A DNA stretch of 64,000 nt from Nigrospora sphaerica (taxonomy: Eukaryota; Ascomycota; Sordariomycetes; Amphisphaeriales; Apiosporaceae), in assembly GCA_018287875.1 (NCBI GenBank), contig JAGVVL010000001.1:744001-808000 (forward strand), read 5' to 3'. The position numbers and the translations under genes are program-made. The notes beneath the pieces were generated by a model. The model saw only the letters and a program-made list of their open reading frames with translations, made no database searches and had not been told where the DNA came from. Below are positions 25,001 through 34,217 of this stretch, piece by piece (positions within the stretch are counted from its first letter, which is position 1; each line of letters opens with the position of its first letter).

Positions 25001-26844
25001 ACCCGCAGAGCCCGAATATATTGAACAGCATGGTATCCCGGTACTTGCATCAGTGCTCCTCTTCTTCAGCCCCTCACTCGTAGACTTGTTTTCGCTGAGA
25101 GGCTGTCGAGTCCACCAAGTCTGAACAGCAACACTAAACAAAAAACAACGAAACCATCTGTTAACAAATATGGGCCTCATGTATCGCTTTAGCTTTTCCC
25201 ACAAAACGGACACCCCGCTCCAGGGAGACCAGGACCCTCCCCGATACTCCTCTGATGGGACCGGCCAACCCAGCAGCGAGGATACTGGCGGTAAAAGCGA
25301 CCCGAAGGCCGAAAGGCACTTCCATGAATGGAAACTAGGGCGACCTCGGTGGCGACATCGTTGCCGGAAAAAATGCTTACCCAGTCGACCCCTTTTAGGA
25401 TTCGTTGGATCTGGCCGACAACGCTTTCGAACTACTTGAACAACTGCTTGTGAGACTACGAGACATTTCTGACCATGTGTGCCATTGCATGCGCGACTTG
25501 CAACGTGCCCTACAAGAAATATACAATTCCATGGTGGCGAGGCACTATGCCATCGCCGCCCGCGTACGCTCCTAAGCCGAGAGAAAACGTTCTCCCGCCG
25601 AAGCCACGCAACATTGGCCTCGAACAGCTACTGAAAACAGAATTCCCTGTGGAAAATGTATCCCCACGGTATATTGGTGACAAGTTTTGTATCTATCGGT
25701 ATTTTTTCTATGATGAGGCGCGAGCCTAGCTACACCGGCACGACCTATCGCCGTCGCGAGTCTCATAAGGCCTATCTGCCCTTTTCCCCCGCATTTATGC
25801 AACGCAATTAGGCCTTCAGATAAATATGAGGTTCGAACATCAGCCATGGGAGTGAGAATTAAGTCTTGACTTGGCCGGTTGCCGCCGAGTCCCCATTTTG
25901 CCTGATTTTGGGGCCGAAAAGATATGTGTTCTTACCCAGATTCGGAGGCCGTCGTTTGTCTCTCTCTCTATCGTTATAAGTTCGCTTCCTTATCTTCACC
26001 CACGCCGGATCCTATTATATGCGTATTGCTATATCTCATCGCACTTTTCTCTCTACGCACACTGGAAGGACGGGGTCGCAATTTGACCGTGTTTGCTTCT
26101 GGGGGACTGACAACCAGCTTAAAGCCAGCTTACCTACCAGCTCATCTCATGACATTCTAACCTTCGTAAATTACTCGTGTCTGGATGTGCAACTAAGAAA
26201 AGGCGCGGCACGTAGGAGCTCGGAAACCCAGCCCTACATGATATCAAGTTGGCGGCTCACTCGCGTGAGCGCCTAGTAGGGGGGCCCCTGCCATCCACTT
26301 GCATTAGACCTTGCAGGGATGTTTCACAGCGGACAGGCCCTCCCATGCCCTTGTGATCTAGAACCTATCCCTAACGTGGTAATTGCCCTGGGACGCCTAA
26401 TATCAGATCTACAGATCAGAGCGACGGCCACTACCGCCGACTGAGGGCTGGGTTAAAAGGGCCTCTCGATGATAGAAGAGGAGTGCGCGTTGATTTTGCT
26501 TGTGCGAATTCTTCGACTACCAATGAGGAATCGACGGTGAATCGAGGGTATGAAACACAAAACCAGAAAAACCGTCAAGTCAGCAGCTCAACCAAAAAAG
26601 AAGCCCCGCCAAGTGAGGGACTACGTCATCATCTTGTCCACCCGGGCGAGGGAGCGAAATCAAGTTTCCGCCATCACGATCGTGAGCCGCTTCACATGAT
26701 GGGGGCCGTGGTGCGGCACGTTACGCCGGCGGTAGGGCCGAGGAAGGGGAAACGTGCGCACTCTCTTCCCCCGACGACTCACGCGTTTCCGTTCCCCATC
26801 GTATCGGCCTTACCACCCGCCGCCTCTGATAGACAGCGCGCGCC
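22059..26844. other. Large intergenic region with T-tracts and an AT-richer block
   Basis: A divergent interval between eIF2A (minus) and the SET gene (plus). 22059-22860 is the probable eIF2A promoter/5' leader and contains two long T runs near 22710-22750. GGTACC-type motifs recur near 22950-23000 and 23640-23690. About 24.3-26.3 kb is AT-richer. Only one stretch looks protein-like (25399-25575, listed separately). Confidence 0.5.
25399..25575 (+). other. Possible exon or relic encoding an amphipathic helix
   Basis: An open stretch of 58 codons plus stop follows a good acceptor (CCCCTTTTAG at 25389-25398). It reads as a helical, coiled-coil-like segment with regularly spaced Leu (DLADNAFELLEQLLVRL, then RDLQRALQEIYNSM). 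No upstream exon could be joined in frame with a convincing donor: the upstream ORF from 25170 is one frame off. It may be the last exon of a small unrecognised gene, a decayed gene or chance. Confidence 0.25.
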
Positions 26845-28824
26845 ATGGAAGCCAGCGCGACCAGCGCGCCGCCCGCCTTCCACGAGGACGCCGAGCTCTG
26901 CCGGTACCTCGTGGGGCGCGTCGTGACGGCGCACCCGCTCCGGATCGTGCAGTCGCGGACGCCCGGCGCCGGCAGCGGGCTCGTGACCACGGTGGCCGTC
27001 GGCGCCGGCGAGGAGCTGTTCCGCCAGGCGCCGCTCGCCAGCAGCGTCCACGACGGCCTGCGCACCGTCTGCGACTTTTGCTACGCCAACAGCGCCGCTC
27101 GCATCACGCCCGACGGCCGGTTCCGCACCAAGGCCGACGCCGTGCCGGACCTCGTCGTCTGCGCCGGCTGTCGCGTCTGCAAGTACTGCTCCAAGGTGGG
27201 TTCCATTCATCGCCGTGCGCCCGGGGGACGAACGGGGGAGAGGGGTGAGCTGGGCTCGAAAGCCGTCCGAAGGAGGGAACGACGCAAGAGACGCGAGTAT
27301 TGACGTAAACCCACCTCCCGTAGGAATGCAGGGAAAAGGCGCGCGTGGCGTATCACGAGCTCGAGTGTGCCGCCTTCGCGGCCAAACCTCAGTTGCAGAT
27401 CCGGGAGCGCGTCCTGCACCGCATCCTCGTCTGGAGGGAGAAGGGGCTCTTCACGGAGCAGGATTGGCGGTCCCTGACGATGCTCGTGTCTCACGCGAGC
27501 GAGGACGTCCAAGACGAGCACCGCCAGGCCGAGCTACAGCGCCTCACGCGCGACGCCAAGGCGGCCACGGGCTCGAGCCTTTCGTTGGGCGAGATCAAGA
27601 GGATATACGGCGCGGTGCGTCGGCCCCCATTCCTCCCTTTGCTTCGGCCAAGACCCCCCTGGGAGAGCGGCGTCACTAACGCGGGCCCACACCCCTTTCC
27701 CCCGGTTTCTAGATCCTGACGAACAGCATGGCGCTCCGGCAGCCGGGGCAGAGCAACCCCCTCGGCACGGCCGTGTACGTGGTGGGCGCCATGATGAACC
27801 ACTCATGCGAGCCCAACGTGCTCATCTCCTTCCACGGCCGCGAGCTGCGCGTGCGCGCCCTCCGCCCGCTGCGGCCCGGCGACGAACTCGTGCACTGCTA
27901 CACGGACGTGCAGAGCGACGTGCTGATGCGGCAGACGCTGCTCCGCGAGGACTACTTCTTTACCTGCTCGTGTACGTCTCCCGGTCCTGACCTCACCCCA
28001 AGTGTTTCCTCCCCGCCGGCGAGGCGAGAAGCGGCGTCCCGACGCCTTTTCCCTTTCTCCTTCTTCTTCTCACACCCTCCGCAGGCACGCGGTGCGCAGA
28101 CGAGCTAGCGGCGCACGAGCGGGCGACGGCCGGCGACGTGGTCAAGCTGGAGCGCATCCGGCAGATGCAGAACATGCTGTTCGCGGCGATGAACCAAGCG
28201 GTGGCTGACTTTGGCGCGGCGGCGGCGCCGCCCGTTGACGTGGACGCGTTGGCGGAGCGGCTCGAGGACCTGGCCGACGCGGCGCACCCGGACGGTTACT
28301 GGCCCGACGGGCTGGAGCCGCTGCCGTCGGTGCGCAAGACGCTGGGGCGGCTGGGGCAGGCGGCGGGGCGGCCCGTCGCCGGGCTCCGCCACGGCGTTCG
28401 CGGCTGCGCCCACACGACGCGGCGGCTCGGCGAGCCCTGGATGGTGGACTTGTTCGAGCTGGTGCAGATTCTGACGGCCGTGCTGGCCCGGCCGCCGCCC
28501 GGGGAAACCGGGGACAAGAACGACGACGACGACGGCGACGAGAAGGAGGAGGAGCGGCCGCCCTTCCCGACCGCCCGCGAGCTCTGGGACCTCTTCCACG
28601 GCTACCTCGGCGAACTACGCCGCGTCGCCTGTGTCACCTGTGGCCCCGACGCCGGCTACGCCCGCGCCGTCGCCACCTGGCACGACGCCGCGCTCAAGTA
28701 CGCCGACGAGCCCCGGCCCGGGACCCCGGCCTTCGACCGGCGGTTCCGCGCCGCGCACCGGAAGCTGCTGGCGTGGGCCGAGGCCGACGGCGAGTGGGAA
28801 ATGGCCGCCGGTTCGGGCGCGTAG
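26845..28824 (+). CDS. SET and MYND-type zinc finger protein (SMYD-like)
   Basis: Predicted lysine methyltransferase-fold protein of the SMYD group, in which a MYND zinc finger interrupts the SET domain. Four exons: 26845-27195, 27324-27614, 27713-27971 and 28085-28824. Introns are 128, 98 (with CACTAAC branch) and 113 nt. The joined frame closes at 546 residues. The first SET half carries the GSGLVTTV motif (about residue 43). The MYND Cys/His set spans residues 76-132, from CDFC through CAGCRVCKYC to HELEC. The second SET half has NHSCEPN (243-249), the AdoMet-site motif, followed by a YTDV motif and a post-SET CSCTRC. The C-terminal 240 residues are helical with an acidic insert (DDDDGDEKEEE). 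All core catalytic motifs look present. The substrate cannot be told from sequence; histone and non-histone targets are both possible. Confidence 0.87.
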
Positions 28825-29816
28825 CCGCCGCTTCTCGCCGTTGGCAGAAGCCGCAGGAAAGGGGCGTCGTAAGCGTTGCCGCCACCGATGGCCAGTTCCC
28901 AACCACGGCCCCTAACAACACATGGTCCGTCGGGGGCTCGAAAGCCCCGCGCATGCATTTCGGCCGCCGCTGGTCTCTTTTCGTTATGCGCAAGCGGGCG
29001 TCAAGGTTCACGAAAATGCCCGGACGCGGTTGTGGAGAAACGATCGTCCGTAATCCATAATACTACCTATTACTTTTACAAGGATTCTTCAACGGGTATA
29101 TTCATCGGTACCTCTTGTTGCTCCAAGTGCAAGAGAACCATCTCACGGGTGCCATGTCTCAGCTGAACAGTTCTCAAGGCTACGCGCATCTGCAGAAAGA
29201 AGCCCCCAAACATGACAGGCCGAGAGCCGTGTTTCTAAGCCGTTCTCGTCTGGAGGAAAATAAAGGCCGATTGTATCCCCGGGCCAAAACTGCGGATTAC
29301 CCTTCGGCCGAATCCGACCGATGACCTTCTATGGAACCGACCACCAAATTCCGACATGGCAACCGTCACAACTCAAACCCGTGGATTGGCGAATAACAGG
29401 ATCCTCCCCATCAAAACTCTATCCCGACCAGAAGCAAGCAGCGATCAAGGTGCATACTGGCATGGTGCTGCTGCAGGGTCGATACCTAGAGTACGAGGCG
29501 GGCAACAGGCTCGGGCCGCCCTCGTTCACCGTGGACAAGTCGCACCCGTGCTTCCGCAAAGGCCGGCTATCCCAACGCGGCCACGTGCTCTCCTTTCCGG
29601 CTACGTTCGCGTCCTTCTCGGCAAGGTATCACGCACGGTCATGGATCGCCTTCGGTCAGAAATTGAATGATTGGGCACGCCGTGATTGAGGTTCGGTTCG
29701 ACTATGTAGGCTGTTGATACTAGCGCAACGACAACGCGAGAACCATTTCTCGGGGCCCGCCTCTGGCCCGCCCCCTGTTCCTCGGGGACTGGGTCTACAC
29801 AGCAACGCGCCGTTCA
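28825..29816. other. Convergent intergenic region
   Basis: About 990 bp between the 3' ends of the SET and GFA-type genes. A plus-strand ORF (29321-29689, 122 codons) has unbiased composition and no recognisable domain. I see nothing else. Confidence 0.5.
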
Positions 29817-30478
29817 TCACAGCGAGGCGTCTTTCGGCGCTTTGAAAAACGAGCCCTCGGCCTGCTTGACGCCGTCGATGGGCTGCAGGAAGCAGGCGCG
29901 CGTCTCGATAAACTGCTCGACCTGGGGCTTGAGCTTGGTCTCGACGAGGGTGAAGTCGTCGATGGTGCCGAGGCGCAGGATGCTGAGGCCCGGGAAGCCG
30001 CTGCTCACGCGATACATGAGCGAGCCGCAGGTGCCGCAGAAGTGGTTCGTCATGCGGGCACCCGACCGGATCGTGTGGGCCTGGCCGAAGGCCCGGAGCT
30101 GGTCGCGGCCGCGCACGTGCCGCAGGTGCGTATCCGCCACGCTGAAGTTGGAACAGAAGAGGGAGGAGCTGATCTTGCGGCAGTCGGAGCAGTGGCAGAT
30201 GAAGCGGTTCACGAGGCCCGGCCCCTTGGTCGGCTAGGCGTAAAAAGAGAGGGGGGTCCGGGTCAGTGGGGAAAGAGGCCAAGGGGAAGGGGAAAGGCAA
30301 GTTGGGGTTTTCGCACGGACCTAGGGTCCCGCGCGGGGGGGGGGGGACTCACAAATACCAGCTGAACGGCGCCGCACAAGCACGTAGCAGTGGCTTCGTC
30401 CTCGGTCGACCACCCGTCCTCAGTCAGGTTGGCAAGCGGGAACGCCTTGCTGCGCTCGGATGTGTTAGAAGACGCCAT
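29817..30478 (-). CDS. GFA/CENP-V fold protein (formaldehyde-activating-enzyme-like)
   Basis: Small zinc-binding protein of the glutathione-dependent formaldehyde-activating enzyme family. Members bind zinc through paired CxC and CxxC motifs, and most fungal paralogs have unknown substrates. Two exons: 30478-30353 and 30233-29817, joined in phase 0 across a 119-nt intron (donor GTGAGT, acceptor TAG) to give 180 residues. Visible motifs are CLCGAV near residue 34, CHCSDCRK after the splice junction and CGTCGS further on, which together form the two metal sites. No targeting signal is evident. The intron contains a G-homopolymer of about 12 nt next to the donor, which may cause sequencing length errors. 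It is convergent with the SET gene. Confidence 0.85.
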
Positions 30479-31032
30479 CGTGTTTCCCTCTTCGAGATCA
30501 ATCCAGGTGACGGTACTGTTGTGTCGGATCAAAGCCTGAACCCAAGGGCTCTCCGTGAAATAGAAAGCCTTTTATTCCCGAATCAACCGCTGACACCGAG
30601 CCGTTTAGTCAGCCGGGCAAACGATGCGCCTCGTTACGCGTAATCTACACTACCTATATAGGGTCTGATTGGCTCACAGCGCTTCGGTCCTGTAAGTTAA
30701 TCGAGGCAGGTAGACCAGCCTACTAACCTGGACTGTCGGGCTTGCACCATATCCGTAAATTCCCCCGGCTGTTTCTACAATTGCATGATGACAGAGCAGT
30801 AAGTGGCACGTCACCAGGCCTGCCTCCGCAGTCGGCGTCCGCCGACGCCGCTAGGTGTAGCCTGCTTGATGCTACAGATCGAAATGGTCGATAGACACAC
30901 CCGTGTGCGAAGCTCTCGTGAGAACCCCCTGTCGCGGCAGCGTGCGCTCAGACATACGCCCTCATAGAGGCGTGGGCGCGGATTGCTTCCTAGCAAGGCG
31001 GCACCGTCGGCTTCAGCCGATTTGCCCCTCGG
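30479..31032. other. Intergenic region
   Basis: 554 bp between the GFA-type gene start and the glycosyltransferase stop codon. It serves as promoter of the former and 3' flank of the latter. Nothing recognisable inside. Confidence 0.5.
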
Positions 31033-32430
31033 TTATGCCGAGCACAACCTCCTGATCTCATGGCTGATAAAATCGAACGGATTCAGCTCCTCACTCTGCT
31101 GTCGTAGCCCTTCCGTACGCTTCTTGTAGCATCCGTCCTCGAGCACAGCCTCCACGGCCCGCCTCACGCCGTCTACGGTGGGCCTGGCTGTCTCGAGATT
31201 GATGCCGATACCCGACGAAGCAACCCGCCTGGCATTCTCGGGTTTGTCCATGCCCTCGCCAGCGACAACCATGGGGACGCCATGGGCGATGCCGTGGTTG
31301 ATGGCCCCATAGCCCGCGTTGTGGACCCAGACATCGGCGTGTTCCAGCACAGCGTCGTACGAAAGATAGTCACAGATCCGGGCGTTACCGGGCACCTCGA
31401 CGGAGTCGGGGAGGCAGGCGTCTTTCCAGCCCAGGATGGCCACCACGATGACGTCCGCTCTTTCCCGGAAAGCCTGTATCGTGGGGATGATGAGCTCGGT
31501 TGGGTCGATTTCCACGGTACCTTGTGTGACGACAACAACCCGCCTCCGCTGCGGGTGGTCTCTAGCAAGGGCCGAGTTCGACTGCAGCTCGCTCCACCAC
31601 GGAAAGGGGGGCGTTTGTGCAATAACACCCTTTGGGGGGTGTCCCTGAACGAGCCCGGCGTATTTGAACGAGTCAGGTCTGTCGCTCAGAGGGTATTCAA
31701 AGCCGGGCACGCCCAGCTGGAGGATCACGTCATGGCATTGGTAGTTAGCTCCCGTCAGGATCGGCTGGCCGGTCCCCCGACTGGCACCGGCGGCGAGCAG
31801 CTGCTTGTCTAGCAACTCGGTCAAGCCGGCCGCACTATGGGCCCATTTGTCCCGCAAAGCCTGGTTCCGTGCGCGACCCGCCGGGCTGTTATCGAAGGGG
31901 AAAAGAAACCCAAACGGTGGCAGATCGATGCTGGACATGGCCGGGAGGGTCACGGAGACGCAGACGGTCCGGGGGTTGGGGACGCCGGGTGGCAGGAGAG
32001 CGCCGTACTTCAGCGGCATGATGCCCAGGAAAAAGGCCTCGGCAACAACCACGACGCGACGCGCGGGGACTCTCTCGTGCGTGGCCTCGAGCGCCGCCTT
32101 GAAGCAGGCCCATTGGGCGGGAAGCGGCTCGAGGCACTGCAGGCGGAGGTCGACCTTGGCTCGTGCCTGCCAGGCCAGGTCCTTGTAGCCCGGCACGGCG
32201 GGCTCGGCATAGTACCGCTGGTCATCGATGTCGGCAGGGCCCGTCAAGGGAAGGAAAAAGGCCCCCGATGCTTCGATGCGCGCGCGGTGCGCCGTGGGGC
32301 CCAGAAACGAAACAGGAAACCCCCGGTCGTGCAGGGCGCTGGCGATGCGGATCATGGGCTGCAGATGGCCCGACAGAACGTGGCACACGATGAGCACGGC
32401 CGGGCGCGGAAGATCCGGGGAGCTCGTCAT
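31033..32430 (-). CDS. GT1-family (UDP-)glycosyltransferase, macrolide-GT-like
   Basis: An intronless 465-residue protein with the two-Rossmann GT-B layout of family 1 glycosyltransferases, which move sugar from a nucleotide donor to a small lipophilic acceptor. The N-terminal lobe begins VLIVCHVLSGHLQPM, where His22 sits at the usual catalytic-base position. The C-terminal lobe carries a degenerate donor-binding signature: VWVHNAGYGAINHGIAHGVP instead of the usual HGGxxSxxEAxxxGVP, followed by a DKPENARRV stretch like DQxxNA. It has no signal peptide or membrane anchor, so it should be cytosolic, unlike ER-anchored animal UGTs. It lies about 6 kb from a terpene synthase, and glycosylation of a terpenoid or resistance to a toxic metabolite are possible roles. 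The acceptor is unknown. Confidence 0.85.
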   Translation of the reverse strand: MTSSPDLPRPAVLIVCHVLSGHLQPMIRIASALHDRGFPVSFLGPTAHRARIEASGAFFLPLTGPADIDDQRYYAEPAVPGYKDLAWQARAKVDLRLQCLEPLPAQWACFKAALEATHERVPARRVVVVAEAFFLGIMPLKYGALLPPGVPNPRTVCVSVTLPAMSSIDLPPFGFLFPFDNSPAGRARNQALRDKWAHSAAGLTELLDKQLLAAGASRGTGQPILTGANYQCHDVILQLGVPGFEYPLSDRPDSFKYAGLVQGHPPKGVIAQTPPFPWWSELQSNSALARDHPQRRRVVVVTQGTVEIDPTELIIPTIQAFRERADVIVVAILGWKDACLPDSVEVPGNARICDYLSYDAVLEHADVWVHNAGYGAINHGIAHGVPMVVAGEGMDKPENARRVASSGIGINLETARPTVDGVRRAVEAVLEDGCYKKRTEGLRQQSEELNPFDFISHEIRRLCSA

Positions 32431-32590
32431 ATTGGCCCGCCCGTCTGGTTCAAACTGCTGCTAAGCGTTTGCCGGAGTGTGAAGAGAAGGCGTCGGGTTG
32501 CTCTGTTGCATTTGCAATGGATCGAAGGAAAGCCGGGATGACGAACAACGGACCTTGCTATCGGCCACTCGCCTGGCTTAGGTAGGTACG

Positions 32591-33938
32591 ATGGCGCCGG
32601 GGAGAGCCGTGGGTACAAGTGGGCCTCTCTCGCTATGCCAAGAGGATAGCTGGTACGCGCGCGACTATTGTGTGGAGGGTCGGCAACTCCAGGCCGGCTT
32701 CCGGCGCGACACGGGCCTGGCCCCGTTCGACATCGTTCCCGTCTGCGAGGCCGAGCTGCTCGCCTACGGGGGCGACAATGTCGTCCGCAAATATCCCTAG
32801 GACCCCAACAATCCTTACTGGGAGACGGTACCTCCCCATCTTCGTCGCCGTCTAGGGTGTAGGAATCGTCTCTCGGACGAGTTTAGCGAGCGCTTTATGC
32901 TCAAACCTGATCTTGGCCTTCCAGAAGATGGCGGCCGGTAACGTGGCAAGCACCTCACCAGTGGCGAACAGGCGTAAGGGCAAGACAAACTTGCCGGGTA
33001 AATTGCGGCCGCTATTGTCGCGAAACGGTATGCGCTTGGGTTTCGTAACCCATTGTACGCGTCTAGCTGTCTTATCTGGGGCTCTTGTGCCTGGTCCACT
33101 GTGACATGGACGCGGCGTGGCGGTGATCTGCCGTGCGCCGCTCGCTAGGGTTCGCGTAGTCGATTTCGAAGACTAACGCGTTCTCGACTGGGAAGATTGT
33201 AAGGTCCTCTTGATTCTTGGCGGAGCTGGTACAGCTGCTAAGGCTGGTGCCAGCGGTTTCGTCAAACACAGCCCGTCCTGCCCGTCGTATCTGCAATTGT
33301 GTTGGTGTGGGGGGACTCCGCCAAATAAACATCATGCACGTGGTTAGCCGCGATCTTATTTTTACCAGTCGGGGTATCCCTGCCTACAAGCAAGTTGCTG
33401 AGGTCGATGTCCATTTTGGGCCCCATCGGGAGTCGCGATAGTCGTGGTGAGTTCTTAAGTCTCTCGTGAGCCTCCCGACGCCGTCAGGCTGGATTCCGGT
33501 CCTTTCCTCTGTAAGGCTGGTCGGAAAGGGGAGGCATCTGAAGTGCGGCGCGACGGGTGCGACGCGTCTCGCATCGGATAGAAAAAGTCGACGGGCAAGC
33601 CTAGCCTGCAGCGACACATCAGCACCCAGCACGACGGCACGCCCGCCACGGTCGCCACGCCCCTGGGAGTCGCCCCGCCTTCCCCTCCCGCGAGACGAGC
33701 ATGTCGAAGAAGACGCCCTGGTAACAGCGCGATCTACTGGCTAACCGCGGCCGCTGAGGTCGACTTTGACGACCACCTCGCCGACATCTACCGCCGGCGT
33801 CGGGACGTGTGGATCATCTGGCCCTGGGACTGGATGGCCTTGGAACCCCAAGCCATTTTACAGCGGCTTCAGTACCTGCCTTTAAGTGACGAGAAATGGG
33901 TGCACCTCTCTGGGATACTGGGGGTACTGTGGGGCTAA
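32591..33938 (+). pseudogene. Decayed gene with several in-frame stops and a frameshift
   Basis: From ATG 32591 one frame gives protein-like sequence (CEAELLAYGGDNVVRKYP, then DPNNPYWETVPPHLRRRLG, SDEFSERFMLKPDLGLPEDG, KHLTSGEQA and RYALGFRNPLYA). It is interrupted by TAG at 32798 and by TAA codons near 32938, 32971 and 33001. Later a +1-shifted frame from about 33740 to the stop at 33936-33938 reads protein-like again (DFDDHLADIYRR, DVWIIWPWDWMALEP). Each early stop is a TAR codon that a C-to-T change in CAR would produce, as RIP does at CpA. The family is not recognised. It lies head to head with the glycosyltransferase, 160 bp from that gene's start codon. Confidence 0.6.
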
Positions 33939-34217
33939 AAACAAGTCAGGCGTAGAGGCGATTTCACTTCTCGACGGGAATGAAGTAACGAAGAGAAGAT
34001 ATGGCATTAAAAGGTTGATATGATATGTATAATCAGTAGGTTTGGGTATATCGCTTTTTCCATCTTGCTTCCTATCAGTATGGGCCGGTTCGTGGTACTC
34101 GTCCGTGCTGGGACATTATGCAAGCATCATCAATCTAACAGGAGGAGGTATATACGTTTATGATGCGAGATTACCCAGCAATCTCGCCCTTGGGAAAACA
34201 AAAGCGGCAGTTCGATT

